Part shown: positions 43,022-51,408 of the stretch, piece by piece
Position numbering within the stretch: position 1 is the first letter of the stretch
How the letters are laid out: each line of letters opens with the position of its first letter
Assembly (NCBI RefSeq): GCF_030454045.1
Contig: NZ_JAKDJE010000007.1
Coordinates: forward strand, 1 to 64,000
Direction of reading: 5' to 3'
Length of the DNA stretch: 64,000 bases
Origin: Psychrobacter sp.
GTDB taxonomy: Bacteria > Pseudomonadota > Gammaproteobacteria > Pseudomonadales > Moraxellaceae
The notes under the pieces: generated by a model
The model's database searches: none
Told to the model about the DNA's origin: nothing
Seen by the model: only the letters and a program-made list of their open reading frames with translations
Made by a program: the position numbers and the translations under genes

Positions 43022-43816
43022 CTAAGAGTATTGTCTTTGACGTAAGGTCTCATACAGACATAAAGAGCCTGCAATCGCTACATTTAAGCTCTCTTGACCA
43101 TTTGGCTGCGGTAAAGCGATAGGGGTGGCACATTGCATCAAATCATCGCTGACGCCTTGACCTTCATGACCCATAATCCAAGCGACAGGTGCCGATAGAT
43201 TGTGATCATAAATCAAAGTATCGGTATGTGAGCTAGTCGCCAGAAGCGGCACTTTTACGTGATCTAAAATATCTTGCGTACTCAAGCCTTCATAAATAGT
43301 CAGCGCAAACTGTGCACCCATACCGGCTCGTAACGTCTTTGGAGACCAAGCCTGAGCAGTTGCGCTAGTACATAGGATATTGCGAATACCAACGGCTGCT
43401 GCTGTACGCAGGAGTGTGCCGACATTCCCGCTGTCCTGTACATCATTTAAGATCAAGCAATCTTCATCAATCACTGGCAAGCTAGGCGCTGGTACGTTGA
43501 TAATCGCCATGATATCGATACCAGTACCTAAGCTGCGAATACTCTCGTACAGTGAAGTGGATAAAATAAGAATAGGCGTATAAGTCGGCAGACGAGTGAG
43601 TATTTGCTGAACTTCAGGATGACTACGTGCTGATTCGGACAGTAGTATTTGAACAAATGGATAGTCACTACGAAGTGCAGCATCTATCAGATGGACGCCT
43701 TCTATGACTGTTTGGCCGTTCTTTTTACGCTGGCGTGCTTGTACCAATAGGGCTTTTACAAGCTTGACGGTGGTGTTCTTATCTGAGGTAATCAGCTCGG
43801 TGGGATTTAATACCAT
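43022..43816 (-). CDS. SpoU/TrmH-family RNA 2'-O-methyltransferase
   Basis: SpoU enzymes methylate ribose 2'-OH groups in rRNA or tRNA with S-adenosylmethionine and have a knotted active site. The 264-residue protein has an amino-terminal substrate-binding domain (about 15-110), motif 1 NDVQDSGNVGTLLRTA at 124-139 with the catalytic Arg, motif 2 IMGHEGQGVS and motif 3 PQPNGQESLNVAIAGSLCLYE, of which SLNVAIA is diagnostic. The exact RNA target cannot be read from the sequence. It is convergent with etfA and lies downstream of fbp on the same strand. Confidence 0.9.
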   Translation of the reverse strand: MVLNPTELITSDKNTTVKLVKALLVQARQRKKNGQTVIEGVHLIDAALRSDYPFVQILLSESARSHPEVQQILTRLPTYTPILILSTSLYESIRSLGTGIDIMAIINVPAPSLPVIDEDCLILNDVQDSGNVGTLLRTAAAVGIRNILCTSATAQAWSPKTLRAGMGAQFALTIYEGLSTQDILDHVKVPLLATSSHTDTLIYDHNLSAPVAWIMGHEGQGVSDDLMQCATPIALPQPNGQESLNVAIAGSLCLYETLRQRQYS

Positions 43817-43912
43817 AGTGGATCGCTTAGAGAAGAGTAGGAGGGTGAATAACCAGCATCAAGCTTATAATCTCGCTGTAAGCTGGTTATTTTTAGAAAG
43901 TACTTATATCAA

Positions 43913-44896
43913 TTACTGCTCAGAATAATTGACGTGTAAGTCTTTCACATAATTGACTTCGTTTTTGCTACCGAGCACCACAGGAACACGCTGATGAATG
44001 TCAGTGGGCTCGATATCTAAGATACGATTGACAGCGTCTGTCGCACCGCCACCCGCGCGTTCAATCAATAAGCTCATTGGATTGGCTTCATACATCAAGC
44101 GTAGTTTACCTGCTTTATGAGCGTATTTGGTATCAAACGGATAAGTGAAGAGACCACCGCGGCATAAGATACGATGGACGTCACCAACCATAGCGGCGAC
44201 CCAACGCGTATTGAAATCGCGTCCACGTACGCCTGTCTCGCCAGCGATTAACTCATCGATGTACTGTTGCATCGGTGCGCGCCAGTAGCGATAATTTGAG
44301 CTATTGATCGCATATTCGCTCGTATCGGCATCGATTTGCACGTTGTCTTCTATCAGCACATAGTCTTCAGTTTCTGGATCTAGGCTAAACATCACGACCT
44401 TATCTGCGATGGTCAACGCCAGTACCGTAGAGGTGCCATATAACAAGTACCCTGCTGCTAGCTGTTTGTTACCTGCCTGTAGATAGTCGCTGTTTTCACT
44501 GGTTTGACCTTGACGCTCGTACGGCAGAACAGAAAAAATCGTACCTACTGCCATATTGATATCAATATTTGATGAGCCATCTAGTGGGTCAAACAAAACC
44601 AATAGACTGCCATCGTCATTAGCAGGGGTGGCATCATCAAGCTCTTCTGATGCAACGCCGGCACAATGGGTATTCTTTGCCAATGCATCTAGCAGTAAGT
44701 CATTGGCCAGTACGTCTAGTTTTTTCTGATCTTCGCCTTGGACGTTTTGATTGCCAGCCTCGCCTAAAATATCTGCCAGAGCACCTTTTCTAAGTAGTTG
44801 TGAGATGGTTTTACCAACATTAGTGACCGTGGTAATTACGTCGTTGAGTGCAGGACTAGAGGCATGTTGGTTTAGATAATCTGCTAAGGTCGTCAT
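43913..44896 (-). CDS. fbp: Fructose-1,6-bisphosphatase class I
   Basis: Fbp removes the 1-phosphate of fructose 1,6-bisphosphate in gluconeogenesis. The frame is open for 25 more codons upstream, but ATG 44896 has an AGGAAGC ribosome binding site and a family-like start, giving 327 residues. Metal-site motifs are GVASEELD at 80-87 and DPLDGSSN at 103-110; the substrate loop TYPFDTKYAHKAGKLRLMYE-like segment and GGGATD follow. Its presence suggests growth on non-sugar carbon sources. Confidence 0.97.
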   Translation of the reverse strand: MTTLADYLNQHASSPALNDVITTVTNVGKTISQLLRKGALADILGEAGNQNVQGEDQKKLDVLANDLLLDALAKNTHCAGVASEELDDATPANDDGSLLVLFDPLDGSSNIDINMAVGTIFSVLPYERQGQTSENSDYLQAGNKQLAAGYLLYGTSTVLALTIADKVVMFSLDPETEDYVLIEDNVQIDADTSEYAINSSNYRYWRAPMQQYIDELIAGETGVRGRDFNTRWVAAMVGDVHRILCRGGLFTYPFDTKYAHKAGKLRLMYEANPMSLLIERAGGGATDAVNRILDIEPTDIHQRVPVVLGSKNEVNYVKDLHVNYSEQ

Positions 44897-45281
44897 AAAG
44901 CTTCCTAATAGAGGGTATGGAAAGTAAAAAATGGATGGTCTTAGAGTCAGGCCATAGGCGGCATTTGGCACACCTTAAATGGGTGAATTTTTAAATAGCC
45001 TATACGGTATCTTTGTCCTGACCACAAAATCGGCTACACTATATCTATTGTTATTCATTTATAGATTTGTCAGAATTATTCTCTATGAGAATATAGCATG
45101 TCTATTTACGCTTTCTGATTGTCTGCTGAGGCGGTTTTTGGTCGAATTTGATTACGGTAAATTGTAGCAAATAAGCGTCAAAATGTCCTCGTCTCTGTGC
45201 CTATCGGTGCTAAATGATTGAACAAAGATGAATAAGCGATTACGACAGACTCATATAAACCCACAATAAAGACTCGCCATT
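44897..45281. other. Divergent intergenic region fbp-pyrB
   Basis: This 385-base gap carries a 17-base palindrome at 45077-45093 (listed separately) and a TTGTCA hexamer at 45067-45072. A plus-strand frame at 44979-45167 is open for 62 residues but I regard it as spurious. No pyrimidine-type attenuator or leader peptide is evident before pyrB. Confidence 0.5.
45077..45093. promoter_or_regulatory. 17-bp palindrome, candidate operator
   Basis: TATTCTCTATGAGAATA is a perfect inverted repeat (seven-base arms, three-base centre). It begins five bases after a TTGTCA hexamer and overlaps a poor -10, so it could block a promoter directed toward pyrB. Confidence 0.35.
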
Positions 45282-46355
45282 ATGTCAAATTCTCTCGATA
45301 GTAGCGCTACACAACCAGTCTCACCGACTGATTATGCAAAATTTGATCCCAATACAATTCATCAAAGACTCAATACCTCACTGAGTCGTCCGCAGCTCAA
45401 CACCGATGGCAGTATCAGGCATTTCTTGGGTGTTGAAGGTCTTAATAAAGCACAGCTCAAAGCTATTATCGCAAAAGCAGAGACTTTCTTTGATGAAAAC
45501 GGGCAGCTCATCAATCGTCCTGAGTTAGATGGCTATACGGTCATGAATTTGTTCTTTGAACCATCGACTCGTACCCGGACGACTTTTGAAGTAGCAGAAA
45601 AACGCTTGGGTGCTAATGTACTCAATATCGATATCGAACGCTCTAGTACCAAAAAAGGCGAGAGTCTACGCGATACCTTGTGGAATCTACAGGCAATGAC
45701 CGCAGATATTTTTGTAGTTCGACATTCAGCATCAGGTGCCGCGCATTTTATGGCGACAGAAGTGACCCCTGATATTGCTATCATTAATGGTGGTGATGGC
45801 TGGCATGCGCATCCTACTCAGGGAATGCTCGACATGTTGACCATTTACCGTGAGGCACCGCGCCCATTTGAAGAGCTGTCTATCGCAATCGTTGGTGATA
45901 TTAAGCACTCACGCGTCGCCCGTTCTGATATTAGCGCCTTGCAAACCCTAGGTGTGACAGATATCCGTGTGTGTGCGCCGCGTACTTTATTGCCGAAAGG
46001 TATTGAGCGCTTTGGCGTAAAAGTATATGAAAATATGGATGAGTGTGTCACTGATTGTGATGTGATTATGGGATTAAGAATACAAAATGAGCGTATCGGT
46101 TCGCCGCTATTGGCATCGTCAAGTGAATACTATAAGCATTATGGGATCACGCCAGAGCGAGTGGCATTGGCCAAGCCCGATGCGCTAGTTATGCATCCAG
46201 GGCCAATGAACCGTGGTGTTGAGATTGCTTCTAGTGTGGCTGATGGCGCGCAATCGGTGATCTTAAAGCAGGTAAATAACGGTATTGCCATACGAATGGC
46301 GGTCTTGTCGCTTGCGATGGAAGGCCAACGTGCTCATCAAGCGGCTGGCAAGTAA
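45282..46355 (+). CDS. pyrB: Aspartate carbamoyltransferase catalytic subunit
   Basis: PyrB makes carbamoyl aspartate, the second step of pyrimidine synthesis. The 357-residue protein has the carbamoyl-phosphate motif FEPSTRTR at 92-99, the HPTQGMLDMLTIYRE segment, and the aspartate-side motif VMHPGPMNRGVEI. It has about 40 extra amino-terminal residues; comparable extensions in Pseudomonas ATCase help assembly with PyrC'. No pyrI is present; a degenerate pyrC' follows after 58 bases. Confidence 0.97.
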   Translation: MSNSLDSSATQPVSPTDYAKFDPNTIHQRLNTSLSRPQLNTDGSIRHFLGVEGLNKAQLKAIIAKAETFFDENGQLINRPELDGYTVMNLFFEPSTRTRTTFEVAEKRLGANVLNIDIERSSTKKGESLRDTLWNLQAMTADIFVVRHSASGAAHFMATEVTPDIAIINGGDGWHAHPTQGMLDMLTIYREAPRPFEELSIAIVGDIKHSRVARSDISALQTLGVTDIRVCAPRTLLPKGIERFGVKVYENMDECVTDCDVIMGLRIQNERIGSPLLASSSEYYKHYGITPERVALAKPDALVMHPGPMNRGVEIASSVADGAQSVILKQVNNGIAIRMAVLSLAMEGQRAHQAAGK

Positions 46356-46413
46356 CAGCTTGCCGCGCGACTTATTCTCATTTATTTCATTTTATTGATA
46401 CGGTAATAACGTT

Positions 46414-47625
46414 ATGTCTACCATGCTTAATACGGATGCACCCATCTTTGACCATTTACCAAAAGCATTTAAAGATGCATTGCCGCAAACTGTAACAGAA
46501 AAACTGTCTACACTCGATTCTGGCCGTGAAATATGGTTACTACCACCATTAGTAGATCTATGCGCGCGCTTGCGTGAGCCGGGCCAACAGCAACACGGTA
46601 CGCTGGAATCAGAAGGTAGGGCAGCTCGTGGTAACGGGTTCTTGCATGTAGTCACGCCACCTGACACCAATCCTATTTTAGAAAATGGCTCACTCTTAAA
46701 GGGCTTGCGTGAGCGCGCCTTGAGTGATGGCGGTATTTACTTGCATATTTTGGGCGCATTGACCACAGGGTTAGAGGGCGAACGACCGTCTAATATTGCA
46801 GGGCTTAAAAAGGGCGGCTGTATCGCAGTATCCAATGCGCGTAGACCTTTTCGCAATGACTTAGTATTGCTAAGAACACTAGAGTACGCGGCGACTTTTG
46901 GTATGAAAGTATTCTTTTATCCTGATGAGCCAAGTCTGTCTGGAGATGGCGTGGCGCATGAGGGTTATATTGCCTCTTATCATGGTTTGCAGGGCATCCC
47001 TTGGATCGCTGAAACGGTTGCCTTATCTACCCAGCTTTTGATGGTCGAAGAGACAGGCGTTGCGGCGCACTTTAGCCAACTCACTTGTAAATCATCGGTT
47101 GAGCTGATGCGCTGGGCCAAAGACAAAGGGCTGCCTGTGACCTGTGATGTGGCCATGCATCAGCTATATCTGACCGATGATAATCTAGAAGGTTTTAACG
47201 CGCAGGCTTACGTATTACCGCCGCTGCGTAGTAATACCGATCAGCAAGCACTGCGTCGCGGTCTTGCCGATGGGACGATTGATGCCATCTGTAGTCATCA
47301 TGAACCACTGAACAGCACAGCGAAGAAAGCACCGTTTGCGGAGAGCACACCCGGTATTTCAAACTTTGATACCTTTATGGCGCTGGCGTGTCAGTTGGTT
47401 GGGGATGGGGTATTAACACTCGCGCAACTGGTTGATAAGATCTGTCTCAATCCTGCAAAGATTGCTGGTATTAGTGAGCATTATGAAGCCATTGGTGGGG
47501 CTGTATTGATTGACCCCAATCTTGAATGGCAAGTAACTGCACAGTCTATGCTATCGAATGGTAAAAATACACCGTTTTTCAATCAGCAGCTGCAAGGGCG
47601 TGTTGTAGAGACATTCTTTGGCTAA
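46414..47625 (+). CDS. pyrC': Dihydroorotase-like protein, probably inactive PyrC' partner of ATCase
   Basis: The 403-residue protein is a class I dihydroorotase homologue (amidohydrolase barrel) but lacks key metal ligands. The usual HxH of DxHVHLREPG is Cys50-Ala-Arg52 in DLCARLREPG, the ligand after the HCED position is changed (FFYPDEPSL, near 167-175), and the catalytic Asp of TDHAPH is His295 in SHHEPL. In Pseudomonas the equivalent inactive PyrC' is a structural subunit of the ATCase dodecamer. Position directly after pyrB, and the extended PyrB, support that role. A true dihydroorotase must be elsewhere. Confidence 0.9.
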   Translation: MSTMLNTDAPIFDHLPKAFKDALPQTVTEKLSTLDSGREIWLLPPLVDLCARLREPGQQQHGTLESEGRAARGNGFLHVVTPPDTNPILENGSLLKGLRERALSDGGIYLHILGALTTGLEGERPSNIAGLKKGGCIAVSNARRPFRNDLVLLRTLEYAATFGMKVFFYPDEPSLSGDGVAHEGYIASYHGLQGIPWIAETVALSTQLLMVEETGVAAHFSQLTCKSSVELMRWAKDKGLPVTCDVAMHQLYLTDDNLEGFNAQAYVLPPLRSNTDQQALRRGLADGTIDAICSHHEPLNSTAKKAPFAESTPGISNFDTFMALACQLVGDGVLTLAQLVDKICLNPAKIAGISEHYEAIGGAVLIDPNLEWQVTAQSMLSNGKNTPFFNQQLQGRVVETFFG

Positions 47626-47681
47626 TTTGCCCCGACAGGACGATAGCTTGCCGCTATCCTCGAAGGATAAAAGGGGTAAAA

Positions 47682-48167
47682 ATGATTGACCCTCTAGAAA
47701 AAACGCACAGCACAGCCAGTGAATCTATCAAGGCAGTGGCTATTTATGAGGCTATTAAAGGCATCGGTGCGTTATTAGGAGCAGTGGCCTTATGGTGGTG
47801 GCACACGAATCTTGAGCATTGGTTAACCACTGCCACAAAATCTTGGCAACATACCTTTGGGCAACTGCTTGCGCCGCAGATCGATAGTGCGGTACTGATT
47901 GCTCAACAAGCCAGCAAAAACTGGTCAGTATTTTTATTATTGATATTCGCTTATGCCAGTTTACGTTTTTTAGAAGCTTATGGTTTGTGGCGCGACAAAA
48001 CGTGGGCATATTGGTTCGGCGTTTTGGGCTATGGTGTCTTTATTCCTATAGAGGTTTATTACCTAGTCATCAGCCCTTTTGATTGGTTTAAGCTTGGTAT
48101 TCTAATCTTAAATATTTTGATCGTCGTGGTGGTCTATCGCAATATGAAGCGCAAAGGGTTGATTTAG
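47682..48167 (+). CDS. DUF2127 membrane protein
   Basis: A 161-residue protein of unknown function with membrane segments at about 22-40, 83-100, 109-128 and 133-152, matching the DUF2127 plan (early AIYEAIKGIGALLGAVALW, then LRFLEAYGLWRDKTWAYWFG and FIPIEVYYL). An AAGG ribosome binding site precedes the ATG. It lies 56 bases after pyrC' and may be read from the pyr transcript; a strong terminator follows. Confidence 0.82.
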   Translation: MIDPLEKTHSTASESIKAVAIYEAIKGIGALLGAVALWWWHTNLEHWLTTATKSWQHTFGQLLAPQIDSAVLIAQQASKNWSVFLLLIFAYASLRFLEAYGLWRDKTWAYWFGVLGYGVFIPIEVYYLVISPFDWFKLGILILNILIVVVVYRNMKRKGLI

Positions 48168-48203
48168 TGAATAATTGACATTGACCGCTATATAGATTGG
48201 ACC

Positions 48204-48254
48204 AAAAAAACCGCCGTTAGCATTTATTTACCATGATGCTGACGGCGGTTTTTT
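48204..48254. terminator. Bidirectional terminator between DUF2127 and antiporter genes
   Basis: Fifteen-base arms at 48209-48223 and 48236-48250 (one G-U) with a 12-base loop, a seven-A tract on the left and six T on the right. It serves the plus-strand DUF2127 gene and the minus-strand antiporter gene ending at 48280. Confidence 0.92.
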
Positions 48255-48279
48255 GATGTCTACTGACCCAATTAACTAC

Positions 48280-49548
48280 CTAATTGTTTTTATGTGATGG
48301 GCGAATACTCTTGGCCACTTTACCAACACTCAGGCCTTGTACCAAAATAGAAAATATTACGACTGCATACGTGAGCGCCAGCAAGATATCGCGCTCGGTG
48401 CCGATTGGAAGTTGTAGTACCAATGCCACTGAGATACCGCCACGTAACCCGCCCCAAGTGAGTACTTTCCAAGCACCAATGGGCAAATCAAGCTGACGGT
48501 GGAAGGTTTTGGTCGTCATTCCAACAACGATGAAACGAGCCACTAAGGCAATCACGATTGTTAGGCCACCTGCGATAAATAGATTGCCTGAATACGCAAT
48601 CATCACCACCTCTAGACCGATGAGTACAAATAAAATGGCGTTTAATATCTCATCAATCAACTCCCAAAATAGATCAATATAATGACGCGTCTGATCGCTC
48701 ATCGCAAGCTCGCGTCCGCGATTACCCACCATCAGTCCCATCATCACCATCGCAAGCGGCCCTGACAAATGCCAATGGCTGGCAAGCGCATAGCCACCAA
48801 TAACGCCTGCTAGTGTCAATAGTACCTCCTCTTGATAACTATCGATGCTCTTGAGTAGATAGTACAAAATTGCACCCAATACTAAACCAAATATCACACC
48901 GCCACCCGCCTCGACTGCCAAGGTATGAGCCACATAGTTGATCGTTGGAATATCACCGCTGGATAAAATTCCCAGCAGTAGCACGAAAATCACCACTCCG
49001 ATGCCATCATTGAACAATGACTCGCCAGCGATGACGGTCTCAATACTCTTTGGCGCACCTGCCGAGGAGAGAATGCCCATAACGGCAATAGGATCAGTGG
49101 GGGAGATCAGAGCGCCAAATAGCAGACACCACAGAAACGGTAAACCAAAGCCGAATAGGGGAAGCATAAAATAAACAGCGGTGGCAATGAGCATGGCGGA
49201 TACGATCGTACCAAGCCCAGCGAGGATGCCAATAGGCAGTTTATAGCGTCTCAAATCACCAATATTGACATGCAATGCCCCTGCAAATAGCAGCATCGAC
49301 AGCATGCCATCTAAGAGCACTTCGGTAAAATCAAGCTGCTCTAGCAGACTGACTTCGTAATCAATCAGTTGATCAAACCCTAAAAAGCCTAAGAAGATGG
49401 CCCCAATAGACAGCAATATAGAAATCACCATGGCGCCAATGGTGGTGGGTAAGCCTATAAAGCGGTGATTGACATAGGTTAAAGACGCGGTAATCGATAA
49501 AAATATGGCGCTGATTTCAAGTATGGTTAGGCTGGTTGCAGATGCCAT
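48280..49548 (-). CDS. CPA1-family Na+/H+ antiporter
   Basis: An integral membrane exchanger of sodium (or another monovalent cation) for protons, used in pH and salt balance. The 422-residue protein has 12-13 hydrophobic segments and the CPA1 transport motifs SPTDPIAVMGIL at 149-160 and ESLFNDGIGVV at 176-186, where the ND pair is the ion site. The late RGGISVALVLQLP motif is also typical. There is no long cytoplasmic tail. It is transcribed on the minus strand after the DUF2254 gene, 138 bases away. Confidence 0.92.
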   Translation of the reverse strand: MASATSLTILEISAIFLSITASLTYVNHRFIGLPTTIGAMVISILLSIGAIFLGFLGFDQLIDYEVSLLEQLDFTEVLLDGMLSMLLFAGALHVNIGDLRRYKLPIGILAGLGTIVSAMLIATAVYFMLPLFGFGLPFLWCLLFGALISPTDPIAVMGILSSAGAPKSIETVIAGESLFNDGIGVVIFVLLLGILSSGDIPTINYVAHTLAVEAGGGVIFGLVLGAILYYLLKSIDSYQEEVLLTLAGVIGGYALASHWHLSGPLAMVMMGLMVGNRGRELAMSDQTRHYIDLFWELIDEILNAILFVLIGLEVVMIAYSGNLFIAGGLTIVIALVARFIVVGMTTKTFHRQLDLPIGAWKVLTWGGLRGGISVALVLQLPIGTERDILLALTYAVVIFSILVQGLSVGKVAKSIRPSHKNN

Positions 49549-49686
49549 AAAGCAGATCTCGTATGAATATAAGATGAATCCTAAGCCTGAGACTTATGAG
49601 GATTGCGTAAATATTTTTTGACTATAAAAACTGACGATAGCGGTATCAAAGCTACCAATATACTGAGTGATTGGCTTAACCTGTCA

Positions 49687-51306
49687 TCAGCTCGACTGCG
49701 ATTGCAGGGCTTGACGGATATTGGCGGTAAATTCGCTAACATAGGTAAAGTGCTGATGCTGTGCATCCTCATCTAAAATAAACTGCTTGGCTTGATCGCA
49801 CATGGCGACTAGATCGTCTATCAACTCTTGGTAGCTTAAGTTTTCTTCTCCAGCGCGCTTGATTAGATTGAGCTCGTGCAACAGTGTTTGCTGCTGTGCG
49901 CTGTTGACCCGTGCATAATTTAAATTGACCATGGCATAACATAAGGCTTTTAGTACCATCAAATCAGCGGCTGCATAGCGACGTATCTCGCCAAGTGATA
50001 GGTTGATAAAATCAGATATTTTTGGTGTGTGAGTGACCAACGCTAAGATGGCCAGTCGTTTTTGCTCCACCTCATCGTCAGAGCTGGTCTCTTCTGATTT
50101 TGGTATATAAAAATGATAAGGGCTTGGCGGTTGACGCCGCAACATAATACTCAAGCAACTTGTCAAAGACTGTATGCAATTGACGGCTGTCTTTGGGTCA
50201 TTAATACCAGGAGACAGAGCTCGTATCGCAATTTCGGTCATTTGTCCCAAGCTGTAGGCAATGTCATCAGAATGCGCCAATCGTTGTTCGATACGCACGC
50301 AGCCGGTAAAGCGCTGCCAAAACATGCCATCAGGTGACCGCGGTATGATGGCAAGATGCGGTGACGCTGTTTTTTGCCGATTGTTTGGGTGCTCTGCTGG
50401 TCGTTGATAAAAATATCCAATGACGTTTTTATCGGTAATATACCCACCAAGATTGACATGTAGCTTTATCACCCCACCATAATCTTGTGACAGGGCAATC
50501 AATGACTCAAAATAGATCTGTTGTAGATAGCCTGAGTTTGGTGAATAAATAGGCATGGCAGGCCAGTGGTGAAATACCTCAACGTCATGATGCTCAGCAT
50601 CTCGCTGATGCTGAATATCGCACTGATCGCTGTACCAATAATAAATATTATTAATCGCATCATTACTGGCATTCTGGATAACATGAGAGGCTTGAATGGC
50701 ATGTACCATATGCTGTACAAAATATACCAATAAAAGGGCACAAATAATGGCCATGATGATGGCGAAAGTGACGGCTAGTTGCGGTACGCCAAAGGACACA
50801 TCGTATTTGTGGATAGATTTTAAGACGAGTAGGCTATAACTAAAGGTACCAATGAAAGCGCCAAGTACAAATTGATTGGGCGTATCTGTCAAAAAGTTGC
50901 GCAATAACCGTGGACCAAATTGTGACGATGCCATAGAGAGCACGGCAATCGTGATCGAAAACGTTGTACCTGCCACACCCAATACGGCACCAGCAATAGC
51001 GGTCATAATCGCGCGTGCTGCATCATCATCACCAGTAAAGGCAAAAGAGATATTGCGTATCGTTTTACGATCAAAATGCTGATCAACCGTCACCAGCAAA
51101 GGCGCAAGTAAAATACCAGCAATCACGCAAGCCGTTGGGATAAACCAATAAGATCCAATAAGCTGCTGCCATAAAGCTCTTAGGCGATCAGGTAAGTCAG
51201 TCAGCGTTTGCAGTGACCACAATTGAGTAAACTGCTTAAGCTTACTCTGGGCAGTATTAACCGTACGGATCCACACGCTTGTTTTATCGTTTTTGTGCGT
51301 TGTCAT
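49687..51306 (-). CDS. DUF2254 membrane protein
   Basis: A 539-residue predicted membrane protein of unknown function. Membrane segments lie at about 53-73, 100-130, 143-165 and 173-198, with the family-typical GVAGTTFSITIAVLSMASSQ and FGPRLLRNFLTDTPNQ stretch at about 109-142. The long carboxy-terminal part (about 210-539) is soluble and contains the conserved ALSPGINDPKTAVNCIQSL motif. It lies between the YihY gene and the antiporter gene on the same strand. Confidence 0.88.
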   Translation of the reverse strand: MTTHKNDKTSVWIRTVNTAQSKLKQFTQLWSLQTLTDLPDRLRALWQQLIGSYWFIPTACVIAGILLAPLLVTVDQHFDRKTIRNISFAFTGDDDAARAIMTAIAGAVLGVAGTTFSITIAVLSMASSQFGPRLLRNFLTDTPNQFVLGAFIGTFSYSLLVLKSIHKYDVSFGVPQLAVTFAIIMAIICALLLVYFVQHMVHAIQASHVIQNASNDAINNIYYWYSDQCDIQHQRDAEHHDVEVFHHWPAMPIYSPNSGYLQQIYFESLIALSQDYGGVIKLHVNLGGYITDKNVIGYFYQRPAEHPNNRQKTASPHLAIIPRSPDGMFWQRFTGCVRIEQRLAHSDDIAYSLGQMTEIAIRALSPGINDPKTAVNCIQSLTSCLSIMLRRQPPSPYHFYIPKSEETSSDDEVEQKRLAILALVTHTPKISDFINLSLGEIRRYAAADLMVLKALCYAMVNLNYARVNSAQQQTLLHELNLIKRAGEENLSYQELIDDLVAMCDQAKQFILDEDAQHQHFTYVSEFTANIRQALQSQSS

Positions 51307-51408
51307 ATACTCAAGATATCCAAAATAATAGTAAAGCTACTCGACAGCTTGATGCTTTACAAACTATTAAGTGAAGCATTTTTTAGGTAAGATCTTTTTG
51401 CTACTGTG

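Noticed and set aside
44897..44971. 25-residue upstream extension of Fbp
   Set aside because: The ATG at 44896 has the ribosome binding site and the family-like amino terminus.
44979..45167. 62-residue hydrophobic ORF between fbp and pyrB
   Set aside because: No ribosome binding site, composition typical of AT-rich intergenic DNA, and it spans candidate regulatory DNA including the 17-base palindrome.
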